Numbered from the stretch's first letter, positions 42,898 through 52,212 are shown. The stretch is 64,000 bases of DNA from Ruminococcus sp. (GCA_015066875.1 SVNM01000004.1:1-64000); one strand, 5' to 3'. Notes: generated from the sequence alone by a model not told the origin. Numbers and translations are program-made.

Positions 42898-44649
42898 ATG
42901 AATGAAAAGAATAATGCAGTAAATACAGCGGAAAAGGAAATTCCCGCGTCAATCCTCAGAGATGACGAAGCAGACAGAAAAGATCCCGCAAGAAAGCGTG
43001 AGATCATCAAGAATATACTTATTGTTTTTCTTGCAGTGATGCTTGTGCTCACATTTTTCTCAAATACAATTATGAACCGCTCGCTTGCTGAAATTTCTAC
43101 AGATTCCGTTACAGACGGAACTCTTACCGAGCGTGTAAGAGGAAGCGGTGTTGTTGAGGTCAATCAGGCTTATGAGATAAAGCTTGACGACAACAGAATT
43201 GTGGATACGGTTTTCATAAGAGAGGGACTTGAGGTCGCAAAGGGAGATGTGCTCTTTACTGTAGGCACAGGCGATAGTCCCGAACTTGCCGAAGCAGAGG
43301 CAATGCTCAACAATCTTCAGCTTGACTATCAGAAGTCGCTTCTTGTGGTGCCGTTTGACTACTCTGCTGAAAATCAGGCGATAAAAAATGCCCGTGAGGA
43401 CCTTAATACCGCTATTTCCGCAAGAGACAACGCTGTTGCTCAGCAGGGAATCTACAACAGCGCATTGACTTCATACAACAATAACAAGACCTCTCTTGCA
43501 AAGAAGCAGAATGAGCTTGCGGGAATTATCTCTGCCATTTCCGCAGTTGACAGCGATAATTACGCTATGGCAGACGCCGGATATACAGGAGATCTTATGG
43601 CACTGTACAACGCATATCTTTCGGCAGAGGAAGATTTTGCAAAGGCAAACGAACTCTATGAAAAACAGCTCAGCGAGGGAGCCGACACAACCGCAGCAAA
43701 GGCTGACCTTGATGCAAAAGCTCTTGCAAGGGATACGGCAAAATCCGCTTTTGACGCTGAAAAAACTACAGTCAGAACTACTCTTTCAGGCAGAAAGACA
43801 GCTCTTGAAAACGAAATAATCAATCTTGAAGCCTCAATCAGAGCTTTTGAAACAGGTAATCAGGGACAGCCCGCGGATATAAACGCTCTTAACGCAGATG
43901 TTACCGCAAAACAGCGTATCCTTGAGGACCTTATAATAGCTCTCAACAAGACACAGAATTCCGATAATATAAGCAAGCAGATCGCTGACCTCGACCTTGA
44001 CGCGAAGCAGGCAGAAATCGAAAAACAGCAGAAAAAGGTTGACGAAATCAAGGCAGAGTGCGGTATGACCGAAATAAAATCCGAACACAGCGGAGTTGTA
44101 AGTATGGTGAACATCGATCCCGGTGATATGACCGTTCCCGGCGAGCCTGTTGCGGTAATCGACATCACTGAGGGAGGCTATACCGTAAAGGTCAGCGTTG
44201 AAGCCGAAAAGGCAGACAAAGTCAGCGTTGGCTCCAAGGCAGAGGTAATCAACAACTGGACAGGCGATGTTACTGCTGTTCTTACGGAAATCAGAAACGA
44301 TACGGAAAGCAACTCCAAAAACAGAATTCTCGTATTCGACGTAACGGGAAATGTTGATTCGGGAACTTATCTTGACCTTTCTATCCCCTGTGGCAGAGGT
44401 GAATATCAGACAATTGTTCCCAAGAGTGCCGTTTATGAGGACGCTAACGGTTGCTTTGTACTTGTTGTAAGATCAGAGAGCACTCCTCTGGGCAACCGCT
44501 ACTATGCGGAAAGAATTGACGTTCAGGTTTCCGCTTCCGACGAGGTTTCAAGTGCTGTTATGGGAGGCGACCTCAAACCCGGACAGTATATAATTACAGC
44601 GTCAAGTGCTCCCATAGCATCGGGTGATCAGGTTCGTATGAAGGATTGA
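42898..44649 (+). CDS. HlyD/MacA-like periplasmic-adaptor-type protein
   Basis: 583 residues: cytoplasmic head, one membrane helix (about 36-56), a first half-lipoyl/beta part (VEVNQAYEIKL, GLEVAKGDVLFTVG), a long alpha-helical hairpin (about 140-380), the second lipoyl half (SEHSGVVSMVNIDPGDMTVPGEPV) and a beta-barrel region. Such adaptors join export ABC transporters. In a sugar-import-like operon this is unexpected. AAGGAG precedes the ATG. Confidence 0.8.
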   Translation: MNEKNNAVNTAEKEIPASILRDDEADRKDPARKREIIKNILIVFLAVMLVLTFFSNTIMNRSLAEISTDSVTDGTLTERVRGSGVVEVNQAYEIKLDDNRIVDTVFIREGLEVAKGDVLFTVGTGDSPELAEAEAMLNNLQLDYQKSLLVVPFDYSAENQAIKNAREDLNTAISARDNAVAQQGIYNSALTSYNNNKTSLAKKQNELAGIISAISAVDSDNYAMADAGYTGDLMALYNAYLSAEEDFAKANELYEKQLSEGADTTAAKADLDAKALARDTAKSAFDAEKTTVRTTLSGRKTALENEIINLEASIRAFETGNQGQPADINALNADVTAKQRILEDLIIALNKTQNSDNISKQIADLDLDAKQAEIEKQQKKVDEIKAECGMTEIKSEHSGVVSMVNIDPGDMTVPGEPVAVIDITEGGYTVKVSVEAEKADKVSVGSKAEVINNWTGDVTAVLTEIRNDTESNSKNRILVFDVTGNVDSGTYLDLSIPCGRGEYQTIVPKSAVYEDANGCFVLVVRSESTPLGNRYYAERIDVQVSASDEVSSAVMGGDLKPGQYIITASSAPIASGDQVRMKD

Positions 44650-44660
44650 CAGGTGATTTT

Positions 44661-45743
44661 ATGAAGCTGAAAATTACTAAAAGAGCAGTGCTTATCGGGA
44701 TAAATATTCTGTGTATTTCTGCCGTGACAGCTCTTTCCTGTATAGGAAACAAGCTTGCTTTGTCACAGGATTACAACTACGGAGCACAGCGCTGGAACTC
44801 AGAGGACGGTCACAGCCAGGTAAGCTGTTTTTTTCCTGACTCTCCGGGATTTGAGCTTTCCTCTGTGGCAGAGATAAGAAAGAATCTGCTTAACAATCTG
44901 AGAACGGTATCCATAGCTCCCGAAGAGGGCAAGAGGCTTTGTCCCGACGCATACAGCGCAGAGCTTGGCAAGGCAGATGTATCAAGCGATATAAACGGAT
45001 ATGCTCCCGCAGAGGTTACTGCTGTGGGCGGAGATTTCTTCCTTATGCGCAATTTTACCCTTCTTGACGGAGCGTACTTTACCGACAGCGATGTTATGCA
45101 GGACGGAGCTGTTATAGACCGCAGTCTTGCCTGGTCGCTTTACGGCTCTGAGGACATTGCGGGAATGAACATAAAAATCGGCGGACTTCAGTTTCGTATA
45201 TCCGCTGTAATTGATACTCCACATACAAAAGAGGAGAAAAAATGCCGTGGAGATTTTCCACAGCTTTATGTAACCTATGAGGGCGCATCTGCCATAAGCA
45301 ATATGATGGGACAAGGGGATTTCACAAAGGTAAGCTGTTACGAAGCAATTATGCCGGAGCCCGTAACAAGCTACGCGTACAATACAATCAGCGGAATAAC
45401 ATCTCAGTGGCAGGCAGATACCGTTGAAAACAATGGGCGCTTTGAATGGGGAAGGACATTGGGGAAAATAAAGACGCTCCACGAAAGAGAGCTTAAAACA
45501 AAGGCGGTAAAATATCCCTGGTGGGAAAATGCATCGCTTATGGTTGAAAGCAAGCTGAGCTTTATTTACCTGTGGCGAATAATATTTATGATACCTCCCG
45601 CAGTAACGCTTGTGTGGCTTGCTGTCAAGGGAGCAAGGCTTGCCAAAAAGTATATCATCAAGGGAGTAAAGCTTGTCCTTGATCTTATAGAAAAACGAAA
45701 AATGAAGAAATGGAGAGAAAAGAATGAACAGAAAGAAATTTAA
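44661..45743 (+). CDS. MacB-periplasmic-core-like membrane protein
   Basis: 360 residues: N-terminal membrane helix, a ~240-residue extracytoplasmic domain resembling the MacB core (VGGDFFLMRNFTLLDGAYFT, VIDRSLAWSLYG), and one C-terminal membrane helix near 305-325 followed by a basic tail. The three FtsX-type helices of a true MacB permease are missing, so it cannot be a standard transporter alone. ATG at 44661 behind AGGTGA. Overlaps the next gene by 20 bases. Confidence 0.65.
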   Translation: MKLKITKRAVLIGINILCISAVTALSCIGNKLALSQDYNYGAQRWNSEDGHSQVSCFFPDSPGFELSSVAEIRKNLLNNLRTVSIAPEEGKRLCPDAYSAELGKADVSSDINGYAPAEVTAVGGDFFLMRNFTLLDGAYFTDSDVMQDGAVIDRSLAWSLYGSEDIAGMNIKIGGLQFRISAVIDTPHTKEEKKCRGDFPQLYVTYEGASAISNMMGQGDFTKVSCYEAIMPEPVTSYAYNTISGITSQWQADTVENNGRFEWGRTLGKIKTLHERELKTKAVKYPWWENASLMVESKLSFIYLWRIIFMIPPAVTLVWLAVKGARLAKKYIIKGVKLVLDLIEKRKMKKWREKNEQKEI

Positions 45744-47013
45744 CAGAGCTGTATGTCTTACAGCAGTCCTCTCGCTGTGCACAACAGTATTGGCGTGCAG
45801 TGAAAAGGGAGAGGAAAACAAAAACAGCGGTATCAACCGAGTGCCTGTAACAACTGAGATAAGCGAGGTAAACGAAAGCGGAGAAAAGGTTATCGACTTT
45901 GCGCTGGCTGGCTGTCTTAAAGACGAGTATGAGGGTGCTGTAAGCCGTTTCAACAAGCAGTATGAGGGGCAGTATGAGGCTGTACTGCGTCAGATACAAA
46001 ATACCGAGATGACAAAGGATTTTTCAACCGCACTCAATATGGAAATCGTTTCGGGTAACGCTCCCGATATAATCTGCGTAATGGATTACAGCCTTATAAA
46101 AAATCTGGCAGGCAAGGGAGCAATAGCTGATATGTATTCCCTTATCGACAGCGAAAGCTCTCCCCTTGCACGTGAGGATTTCCTTTCAAATCTGCTTACT
46201 GCCAATGAAGATGACGGAAAGCTTATTGCAATGCCCACAAGATTTTTTATTTCCACAGCCATTGCAAAAAAGAAAAATGTACCGGGAGTAAGCGAAAACT
46301 GGACTCCGGAGCAGATGGTTGAAGCTCTGGAGAAGATGCCTGAGGATACTCTCATAAGCGTGGGAGCATCAGACCCCGTAACAAATCTTTTCAATTTTAT
46401 CTACCGCTCTACCTCAAGATATATCGACTACAACACAGGGGAATGTTCTTTTAACGGGGAAGAGTTCACAAAGCTTATAGAGCTTACCAAGGAGCTTTCA
46501 ACACGTGGCGACGCTACCTATCAGTATGACCTCAATGTTTTTGCAGTGGATAGGGCTCTTGTCTATTTCGGAGCTGTTCACAATGAGAAGATTTTTGAAG
46601 AGATGAAAACAGGTACCTTCGGCGATGATGAGCTGATATTTGTGGGAACTCCCACCTACGACGGCAAGGGCGGAGGCTTTTCATACGACAGTGTTATGAG
46701 TATAATGGAAAGCTCTGACTGCAAGGAGGGCGCATGGCTTCTTGTTGAAGAATTCCTTGGCGACAAGCATTTCGAGTCACTTCCCGTTGGATTTTCTCCC
46801 CTTGAGAAAAATCTCGGCTTCAAGGACGAGTACCTTGATTCCTATATGAGAAGCCTTACCGATAATAATTTCTATGACTACGACGTTATGGATATTATTG
46901 AGGAGGAAGTTGCATATTATTATGATGGAGTGCGCACCGCTCAGGAGTGCACCGAGATAATAAACAACAGAATTTCCATAAAAATTGCCGAGCAGACATG
47001 GCAGACAGACTGA
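45724..47013 (+). CDS. Extracellular solute-binding lipoprotein (family 1)
   Basis: 429 residues; lipobox VLACS, then a type 1 carbohydrate-binding-protein fold (YEGAVSRFNKQYEGQYEAVL; MEIVSGNAPDIICVMDYSL). Provides the substrate-binding subunit for the two permeases at 41.0-42.9 kb. Last gene of the operon, before a terminator. GGAGAG upstream of the ATG lies within the previous gene. Confidence 0.87.
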   Translation: MNRKKFNRAVCLTAVLSLCTTVLACSEKGEENKNSGINRVPVTTEISEVNESGEKVIDFALAGCLKDEYEGAVSRFNKQYEGQYEAVLRQIQNTEMTKDFSTALNMEIVSGNAPDIICVMDYSLIKNLAGKGAIADMYSLIDSESSPLAREDFLSNLLTANEDDGKLIAMPTRFFISTAIAKKKNVPGVSENWTPEQMVEALEKMPEDTLISVGASDPVTNLFNFIYRSTSRYIDYNTGECSFNGEEFTKLIELTKELSTRGDATYQYDLNVFAVDRALVYFGAVHNEKIFEEMKTGTFGDDELIFVGTPTYDGKGGGFSYDSVMSIMESSDCKEGAWLLVEEFLGDKHFESLPVGFSPLEKNLGFKDEYLDSYMRSLTDNNFYDYDVMDIIEEEVAYYYDGVRTAQECTEIINNRISIKIAEQTWQTD

Positions 47014-47100
47014 GTGCTGTTGTCAAATCCACAGAGCTTTTACGCTTACAATAATCAGATTGTGTCTCCGGCGACACGCCGGTACAACCTCCTTTTACAG

Positions 47101-47134
47101 AAAGACTCCCGCAGACAGCTGAGGGAGTCTTTTT
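47101..47134 (+). terminator. Terminator of the 41-47 kb operon
   Basis: AAAGACTCCC / GGGAGTCTTTTT stem with T tract, ~90 bases after the stop. A second GC-rich hairpin CCGGCG-ACA-CGCCGG lies at 47068-47082. Confidence 0.88.
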
Positions 47135-47162
47135 CTGTATTTCATAGAATTTTGTATATTGG

Positions 47163-47238
47163 GTGTAGGGGCGAACTGTGTTCGCCCGTATTTTGGAAAA
47201 AATCAGAATAAAAGGGCGAACACAGTTCGCCCCTACAC
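47163..47238. repeat. Short palindromic (MITE-like) repeat
   Basis: Perfect 25-bp inverted repeats (GTGTAGGGGCGAACTGTGTTCGCCC) around a 26-base AT-rich centre. Each arm is itself a hairpin (GGGCGAAC/GTTCGCCC). No transposase nearby. It lies between convergent genes. Confidence 0.85.
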
Positions 47239-47263
47239 AATCACGTATATAATTCCGCACACG

Positions 47264-48028
47264 TTAGCCCTCGTTATATCTCTTCAGGAACTGCTTTGTA
47301 CGCTCGGTAGCGGTATTTCCGAAGAGCTGTTCGGGCGCACCTTCCTCAACGATAACTCCGCCCTCCATAAAGATAACGTGGTCGGCAACATCACGGGCAA
47401 AAGCCATTTCGTGAGTAACGATAACCATAGTCATACCGTCCTTGGCGAGCTCTTTGATAACCTTGAGGATTTCGCCTGTAAGCTCAGGGTCAAGAGCAGA
47501 TGTAGGCTCGTCGAAAAAGAGCATATCGGGATTAAGGGCAAGTGCACGTGCAATTGAAACACGCTGTTGCTGACCGCCTGAAAGCTCGCAGGGATAAGCC
47601 TTTGCCTTATCGGCAAGTCCCATTTTCTTCAGAAGCTCCATAGCATTTTTTTCAGCGTCAGCCTTAGCCTGCTTCAGCACAGTTACGGGAGCCTCGGTAA
47701 TATTTCTCAGCACATTGAAGTGGGGGAAAAGGTTGAAATTCTGGAAAACAAGACCGATTTTCAGTCTGATATCACGCAGAGTCTTAGGGTCGGTATAGAC
47801 GGTTTTGCCCTTCTGATTTTTCACAAGCATATCCATATCGCACACCTTGATTGTGCCTCCGCTTGCTGTTTCAAGCTGGTTTATACAGCGGAGCAGTGTG
47901 GATTTTCCCGAACCCGAAGGTCCGATAATAGCCACAACATCGCCCTTTTCCACGTTAAAGGAGATGTCCTTCAGTACGCAGAGCGAGCCGAAGCTTTTTG
48001 AGAGATTTTTTACTTCAAGCATAGCCAT
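47264..48028 (-). CDS. Polar amino acid ABC transporter ATPase
   Basis: 254 residues with Walker [10 protein letters not shown], signature LSGGQQQR, Walker [17 protein letters not shown]-loop IVTHEMAFA; the GlnQ/HisP type. AAGGAGG upstream. Last gene of the binding protein-permease-ATPase operon. Substrate (glutamine, cystine or similar) not determined. Confidence 0.9.
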   Translation of the reverse strand: MAMLEVKNLSKSFGSLCVLKDISFNVEKGDVVAIIGPSGSGKSTLLRCINQLETASGGTIKVCDMDMLVKNQKGKTVYTDPKTLRDIRLKIGLVFQNFNLFPHFNVLRNITEAPVTVLKQAKADAEKNAMELLKKMGLADKAKAYPCELSGGQQQRVSIARALALNPDMLFFDEPTSALDPELTGEILKVIKELAKDGMTMVIVTHEMAFARDVADHVIFMEGGVIVEEGAPEQLFGNTATERTKQFLKRYNEG

Positions 48029-48043
48029 AACAAAGGCACCTCC

Positions 48044-48748
48044 TTATTTGTAGTAGTTCAGCTTCTTTTCGACAGCTGAAGCGATAACGGTTAAAATCAT
48101 AGCAAGCACGAAATAGAATGCTCCGGCGATAAACAGGGGAGTAAGCGAGCTGTAATTCTGCATCTGCTGTTTAGCCTTGAGAGTGATTTCCTCATAGGCA
48201 ACAACGTTTGCCAGCGAGGTATCCTTGATAAGAGTGATAACCTCATTTGCGCTTGCGGGAACTACTCTTTTCACAACCTGGGGCAGAATAATTCTGAAGA
48301 AGGTCTGAGTCTTTGTAAAGCTCAGCGAAGCGGCAGCCTCGTACTGTCCTTTGGGGATAGCCTCGATACCTCCGCGGAAAATCTCCGCAAAGTAGGCTGC
48401 GTAGTTGAGCACAAAGGCAACCAGCACTGCATTGAACATAAAGTTTTCGTCCTGGATATTGATTTTCTCAAGGAAATGCATCAGGAATGAAGGCAGTCCT
48501 TCCTGCTGTCTCAGCATAGGCACGGCATAGAAAACCACGATGATCTGAAGCATCAGCGGAGTTCCTCGCATTACAAGTATGTAAAGATTCGTAAGCCACG
48601 AAACGGGCTTGAATCTGCACATTTTCAGCAAAGCCACAATCATTCCCAGCGGAATTGAATAAAGAAGAGTAAAACCAAAGATTTTCAGCGTAGGTACAAG
48701 GTAATCCAGCAGGATTAAAAAGACCTTTTGTATTTCAGCGCCTGACAT
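48044..48748 (-). CDS. Polar amino acid ABC transporter permease
   Basis: 234 residues, HisM/GlnP family, with about five membrane segments and the loop FRGGIEAIPKGQYEAAASL. The ATG at 48748 is chosen because GAGGTGA lies eight bases upstream; the GTG at 48760 is part of that site. Confidence 0.88.
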   Translation of the reverse strand: MSGAEIQKVFLILLDYLVPTLKIFGFTLLYSIPLGMIVALLKMCRFKPVSWLTNLYILVMRGTPLMLQIIVVFYAVPMLRQQEGLPSFLMHFLEKINIQDENFMFNAVLVAFVLNYAAYFAEIFRGGIEAIPKGQYEAAASLSFTKTQTFFRIILPQVVKRVVPASANEVITLIKDTSLANVVAYEEITLKAKQQMQNYSSLTPLFIAGAFYFVLAMILTVIASAVEKKLNYYK

Positions 48749-48811
48749 AGGAAAATTCACCTCATTAATACATTAGTATAATAAAAACATACAAAGTCAT
48801 TATACCAAAAA

Positions 48812-48844
48812 AAATCCCGCATAGCAATAGCTTACGGGATTTTT
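48812..48844 (-). terminator. Attenuating terminator between binding protein and permease
   Basis: AAATCCCGTA-AGC-TAT-TGC-TATGCGGGATTT followed by T on the minus strand, 22 bases after the binding-protein stop. Partial termination would give more binding protein than permease. Confidence 0.75.
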
Positions 48845-48865
48845 TGCAAAATTTTCTGTTTTATC

Positions 48866-49690
48866 TTACTTTACAGTAGTAACGTCGCTTCCGAACCACT
48901 CTGTTGAGATTTCGCCGAGAGTTCCGTCAGCCTTCATTTCGCCGAGGATCTTCTGAACCTCATCTCTGAGCTTCTGATCGTTCTTGCGGAAGCCGATAGC
49001 GTACTCTTCTTCCTGAAGTCCGTCGGGAAGGATAACGTAGTCCTTACCGCTTGAAGTGATCTCATAGCCGGCAACGATTGAATCAAGGAATACAGCGTCA
49101 ACGATGCCGAGCTCCATCTGCTGAAGAGCCTCGATGTTTGTAGCAAGTGCCTGAACTGAGCAAGTACCGCCGATTTCGCTTTCCTCAAGGATTGTCTGAG
49201 CTGTAGAGCCGTTCTGAACGCCGATCTTCTTATCGCTCAGGTCAGCCATACCCTTAGCGTCGCTGTCAGCGGGAACAACGAATACCATTTCGTTCTTCAT
49301 ATAGGGGTCTGAAAGGTTCATAGATTCAGCTCTTGAGGGGTTAACAGACATACCGTTCCAGATACAGTCGATTCTGCCGGCGTTGAGGTCCTCTTCCTTA
49401 GTATCCCAGTTGATAGGCTGTTTAACCAGCTCAACGCCCATTCTCTTGCACACTTCCTCAGCAACGTCGATATCGAAGCCAACGATCTCGTCGTTTTCGT
49501 CTGTGTAGCCCATAGGCTTGAATGTAGCGTCAAGACCGAGAACGAACTTACCGCTGTCCATAACAGCCTGGAGAGAGTTATCCTCGCCTGAAGCAGTGCT
49601 CTTGGCGTCAGAGTCTTCCTTGCTTCCGCAACCGGCAGAAACAGCGAGCATTGTTACAGCAACAGCAGTTGTAAGGATTCTTTTAAGCAT
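48866..49690 (-). CDS. Polar amino acid-binding lipoprotein
   Basis: 274 residues; lipobox SAGCG, then a family 3 binding fold with GFDIDVAEEVCKRMG and DCIWNGMSVNPSRAESMNLSDPY. Supplies substrate to the permease/ATPase downstream. The start ATG (49690) has no close ribosome site; the strong AAGGAG serves a six-codon frame that ends over this ATG, suggesting translation by re-initiation. Confidence 0.9.
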   Translation of the reverse strand: MLKRILTTAVAVTMLAVSAGCGSKEDSDAKSTASGEDNSLQAVMDSGKFVLGLDATFKPMGYTDENDEIVGFDIDVAEEVCKRMGVELVKQPINWDTKEEDLNAGRIDCIWNGMSVNPSRAESMNLSDPYMKNEMVFVVPADSDAKGMADLSDKKIGVQNGSTAQTILEESEIGGTCSVQALATNIEALQQMELGIVDAVFLDSIVAGYEITSSGKDYVILPDGLQEEEYAIGFRKNDQKLRDEVQKILGEMKADGTLGEISTEWFGSDVTTVK

Positions 49691-49703
49691 TGATTTTTTT
49701 CAT
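49683..49703 (-). CDS. Six-codon upstream frame MKKINA overlapping the binding-protein start
   Basis: ATG AAA AAA ATC AAT GCT TAA follows AAGGAGATATTTCT, and its stop overlaps the ATG of the binding protein (AATGCTTAA). Either a translational-coupling peptide or the trace of a frameshifted start. Confidence 0.5.
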   Translation of the reverse strand: MKKINA

Positions 49704-49883
49704 AGAAATATCTCCTTATAAAAATAATAAAGTATTACTTTACAATGATAGCACAATGACTGTGCAAAGTAAAGCGGATATGTAAACTTTTGGAGTTTCA
49801 CATAAATAATCCCCGATTTACCGCCTGTTTTAGAGCATTTTTCCCACAGAAAAGGGACGGCACAGCCGTCCCCTTGCAAGATA

Positions 49884-50669
49884 TTATTCAAGATTGAGCT
49901 TCTTTGAAACAAGAAGATTTGTTATAAAGAAGAGTCCTGTGCATATTACAGTATAATACACAATGGAAACGATATTTTCTGTCAGAGCGAAGTCATCTCT
50001 GAGTATGTCTGTATCTGTAACCCCCGAAACTATTCCGAGAATAATTGCAAGAGCGATTACATTCGCAAACAGCAGACCTATTGCACAGAGAATTGAAACA
50101 AACTTGCTCATTCTGAAAGACGACTGCATAGCAAGACACATATAGCTCATAAGAATGAAAGCGCTGTAGGTGAGTATTCCCGATAAGAAATCAGTGATGA
50201 TCTCTGCCATTGAGCTGTCGTAAGATGAACTGCCGAACTCAAGAAGCAGTGTGGAGAAATCGAACTCATCAAGAAGAACGATCTGCCATACAAATGAGCA
50301 GACAATTCGTGTGATAATGTAGAATACCACTGTTGTAGTCAGCTTTACGGAAATAAGAGAAGCCGATGTTACAGGCAGAGTGTTTGTAAGATAGCCTTCT
50401 GATGAAAACATACTCTTATTGAAGCGTTTTATTCCCACAAAATATGAGATGACCGAGGCTCCGAAGAGAATGAATGTGATGCCTCCGATAAGAAGTGAAA
50501 TAAAGAAGATAATAACAACGTGGAAGAGTGTTTCAGATTCCTCGGAAACTCCCTCTACAAGAGTAGGAAGAAATTTTGTAAGTACTGCGGTAACAGCGAT
50601 TATTATGTACACAGCACTGTAAATTCTGATGTAGTACTTGAACTCGTGTTTAAAAAGCTTGCTTAACAT
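49884..50669 (-). CDS. ABC-2-type membrane protein
   Basis: 261 residues with six membrane segments; N-terminal MLSKLFKHEFKYYIRIY is typical of ABC-2 permeases. ATG lies inside the stop region of the ATPase gene (7-base overlap), with GGGAGGTG upstream. Partner of the ATPase next door; substrate unknown. Confidence 0.8.
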   Translation of the reverse strand: MLSKLFKHEFKYYIRIYSAVYIIIAVTAVLTKFLPTLVEGVSEESETLFHVVIIFFISLLIGGITFILFGASVISYFVGIKRFNKSMFSSEGYLTNTLPVTSASLISVKLTTTVVFYIITRIVCSFVWQIVLLDEFDFSTLLLEFGSSSYDSSMAEIITDFLSGILTYSAFILMSYMCLAMQSSFRMSKFVSILCAIGLLFANVIALAIILGIVSGVTDTDILRDDFALTENIVSIVYYTVICTGLFFITNLLVSKKLNLE

Positions 50670-51361
50670 CTGAACACCTCCCTGAAAAGTGCGTCGATTG
50701 ACATTCCCTTTTCCTCACGTATAGCGTCGGCAGAGCCGTACATTCTCAGGTTGCCGTACTGAAGCATAATCACGTCGTCAAGCACGCGCTCGATATCCTG
50801 AATAAGATGAGTAGAAATAATAACCGAAGCTTCGGGATTATAGTTTGTGATAATCGTATCGAGGATATAGTCTCTTGCAGCAGGGTCAACGCCTGCGATA
50901 GGCTCGTCAAGGAGGTAAAGCTTTGCATTTCTGCTCATAACGAGAATAAGCTGAACCTTTTCCTTAGTACCCTTTGAAAGAGTCTTTATCTTTGATTCGG
51001 TATTGATGTTGAGCTTTCTGAGCATTTCCTCTGCCACATCTTTTCTGAAATCAGCATAGAAATCGCAGAAATAGGCGATAATCTCCTTCACCTTCATATG
51101 TTCGGGGATATAGGTTCTTTCAGGAAGATAGGAAATAACAGCCTTTGTTTCGGGGCCGATTTTCTTTCCGTCAGCATAAATCTCGCCTCCCGAAGGTGTT
51201 AAAAGTCCGCATATCATTTTGATAAGTGTAGTTTTTCCGGAACCGTTCGGTCCTAAAAGACCGATGATTCTTCCGCTTTCAAGAGTCAGGTTAAGCGGGT
51301 GCAGAGCCTCGTTCTTACCGTATGACTTTGAAAGATTAACGCATCTGAGAATCTCAGACAT
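50663..51361 (-). CDS. ABC transporter ATPase
   Basis: 232 residues; Walker A GPNGSGKTT, signature LSKGTKEKV, Walker B LYLLDEPIAGVD, H-loop IISTHLIQD; YtrB/CcmA-like group. ATG overlaps the regulator stop (TAATG). Forms a unit with the GntR regulator and the ABC-2 protein. Confidence 0.9.
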   Translation of the reverse strand: MSEILRCVNLSKSYGKNEALHPLNLTLESGRIIGLLGPNGSGKTTLIKMICGLLTPSGGEIYADGKKIGPETKAVISYLPERTYIPEHMKVKEIIAYFCDFYADFRKDVAEEMLRKLNINTESKIKTLSKGTKEKVQLILVMSRNAKLYLLDEPIAGVDPAARDYILDTIITNYNPEASVIISTHLIQDIERVLDDVIMLQYGNLRMYGSADAIREEKGMSIDALFREVFRC

Positions 51362-51747
51362 TAGTCATTACCCCTTTCAGATTGATTTTCATTGTTTGTG
51401 TACTCCTTCACAAGCGTAACAGCCTGTTCGGAATCAATACCCAGTTCCCTCATTTTGCTGACAAACTCGCTGATAATATCGGTATAAAGCAGGCTTTTAA
51501 GCTTGCTTACTGTTTCGGGGTTATCCGTAACGAACTTACCCGATGTTCTCAGCGAAAAAAGATAGCCCTCTCTTTCAATTTCCGAAAGAGCCTTCTGCAT
51601 TGTATTAGGGTTTACTCTTGCTTCCTCTGCCAGATCTCTTACAGAGGGGATTCTTCCGCCCACAGGGTACTGACCTGTAGCGATACGAAGCTTGATAACG
51701 TCCATAATCTGCAGATAAACAGGACGATCGTTGCTGAAATTCCACAT
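51361..51747 (-). CDS. GntR-family regulator, YtrA subfamily
   Basis: 128 residues: winged helix (PVYLQIMDVIKLRIATGQY, GRIPSVRDLAEEARVNPNT) and a short C-terminal segment without an effector domain, as in YtrA repressors that control adjacent ABC operons. First gene of the unit; likely autoregulated through the palindrome at 51780-51794. Confidence 0.88.
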   Translation of the reverse strand: MWNFSNDRPVYLQIMDVIKLRIATGQYPVGGRIPSVRDLAEEARVNPNTMQKALSEIEREGYLFSLRTSGKFVTDNPETVSKLKSLLYTDIISEFVSKMRELGIDSEQAVTLVKEYTNNENQSERGND

Positions 51748-51779
51748 AAAAAGCTTGCACCTCTTTTCCTTATTGTCAG

Positions 51780-51794
51780 GTTGTATTATTCAAC
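51780..51794 (-). promoter_or_regulatory. Operator candidate for the YtrA-type regulator
   Basis: GTTGTATTATTCAAC, an inverted repeat (GTTG...CAAC) downstream of the -10 box. Confidence 0.45.
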
Positions 51795-51801
51795 TAATGA
51801 A

Positions 51802-51830
51802 ATAATAACATATTTTTCTCCCGTTGTCAA
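51802..51830 (-). promoter_or_regulatory. Promoter of the GntR-ABC operon
   Basis: Minus-strand TTGACA, 17-base spacer, TATTAT. Confidence 0.8.
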
Positions 51831-51887
51831 GAGGTGTTATACTGAAAAGTGAGGATTTAACTGTGGGGAGAGAGCTTTTGCTACGTT

Positions 51888-52127
51888 TTATTTTGCTGTC
51901 CTGTTTTCAATTTCAATTACGATGTCGCTCATTTTAACCTCAAGGGCATTGGCGATACGATACAATGTTTCAAGAGTGGGTTTTCGTTCACCTCGCTCAA
52001 TTGCACTCAGATGAGTTCTTCCGATATCGGCAAATCCGCTGAGAACTTCTTGTGAAACACCCTTTTTCTTGCGGAAATCCGCAATAACCTTTCCTACAAT
52101 TACTGAATCAAGAGTCGGAATAAACAT
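51888..52127 (-). CDS. XRE-family helix-turn-helix protein
   Basis: 79 residues; a Cro/CI-type DNA-binding domain (QEVLSGFADIGRTHLSAIERGERKPTLETL, shown here only as a whole by position ~24-55) and a short tail. ATG 52127 has GAGGTGAT seven bases upstream; the longer frame from 52190 adds residues over the promoter region. Divergent from the zinc-ribbon gene and a likely regulator of it. Confidence 0.83.
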   Translation of the reverse strand: MFIPTLDSVIVGKVIADFRKKKGVSQEVLSGFADIGRTHLSAIERGERKPTLETLYRIANALEVKMSDIVIEIENRTAK

Positions 52128-52183
52128 ATAATCACCTCTGAGTATATGATAAACGCTTTCAGAGGATTTTATGAATACATATG

Positions 52184-52212
52184 TTGACATTTGAACACTT
52201 ATGTGTTATAAT
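52184..52212 (+). promoter_or_regulatory. Consensus promoter of the zinc-ribbon gene
   Basis: TTGACA, 17-base spacer, TATAAT; ACATATGT palindrome at 52178-52185 overlaps the -35 box and may be a regulator site. Confidence 0.85.

Noticed and set aside
44982-45956. Long minus-strand frame opposite the MacB-like and binding-protein genes
   Set aside because: Overlaps two well-supported genes on the plus strand; low-complexity shadow sequence.
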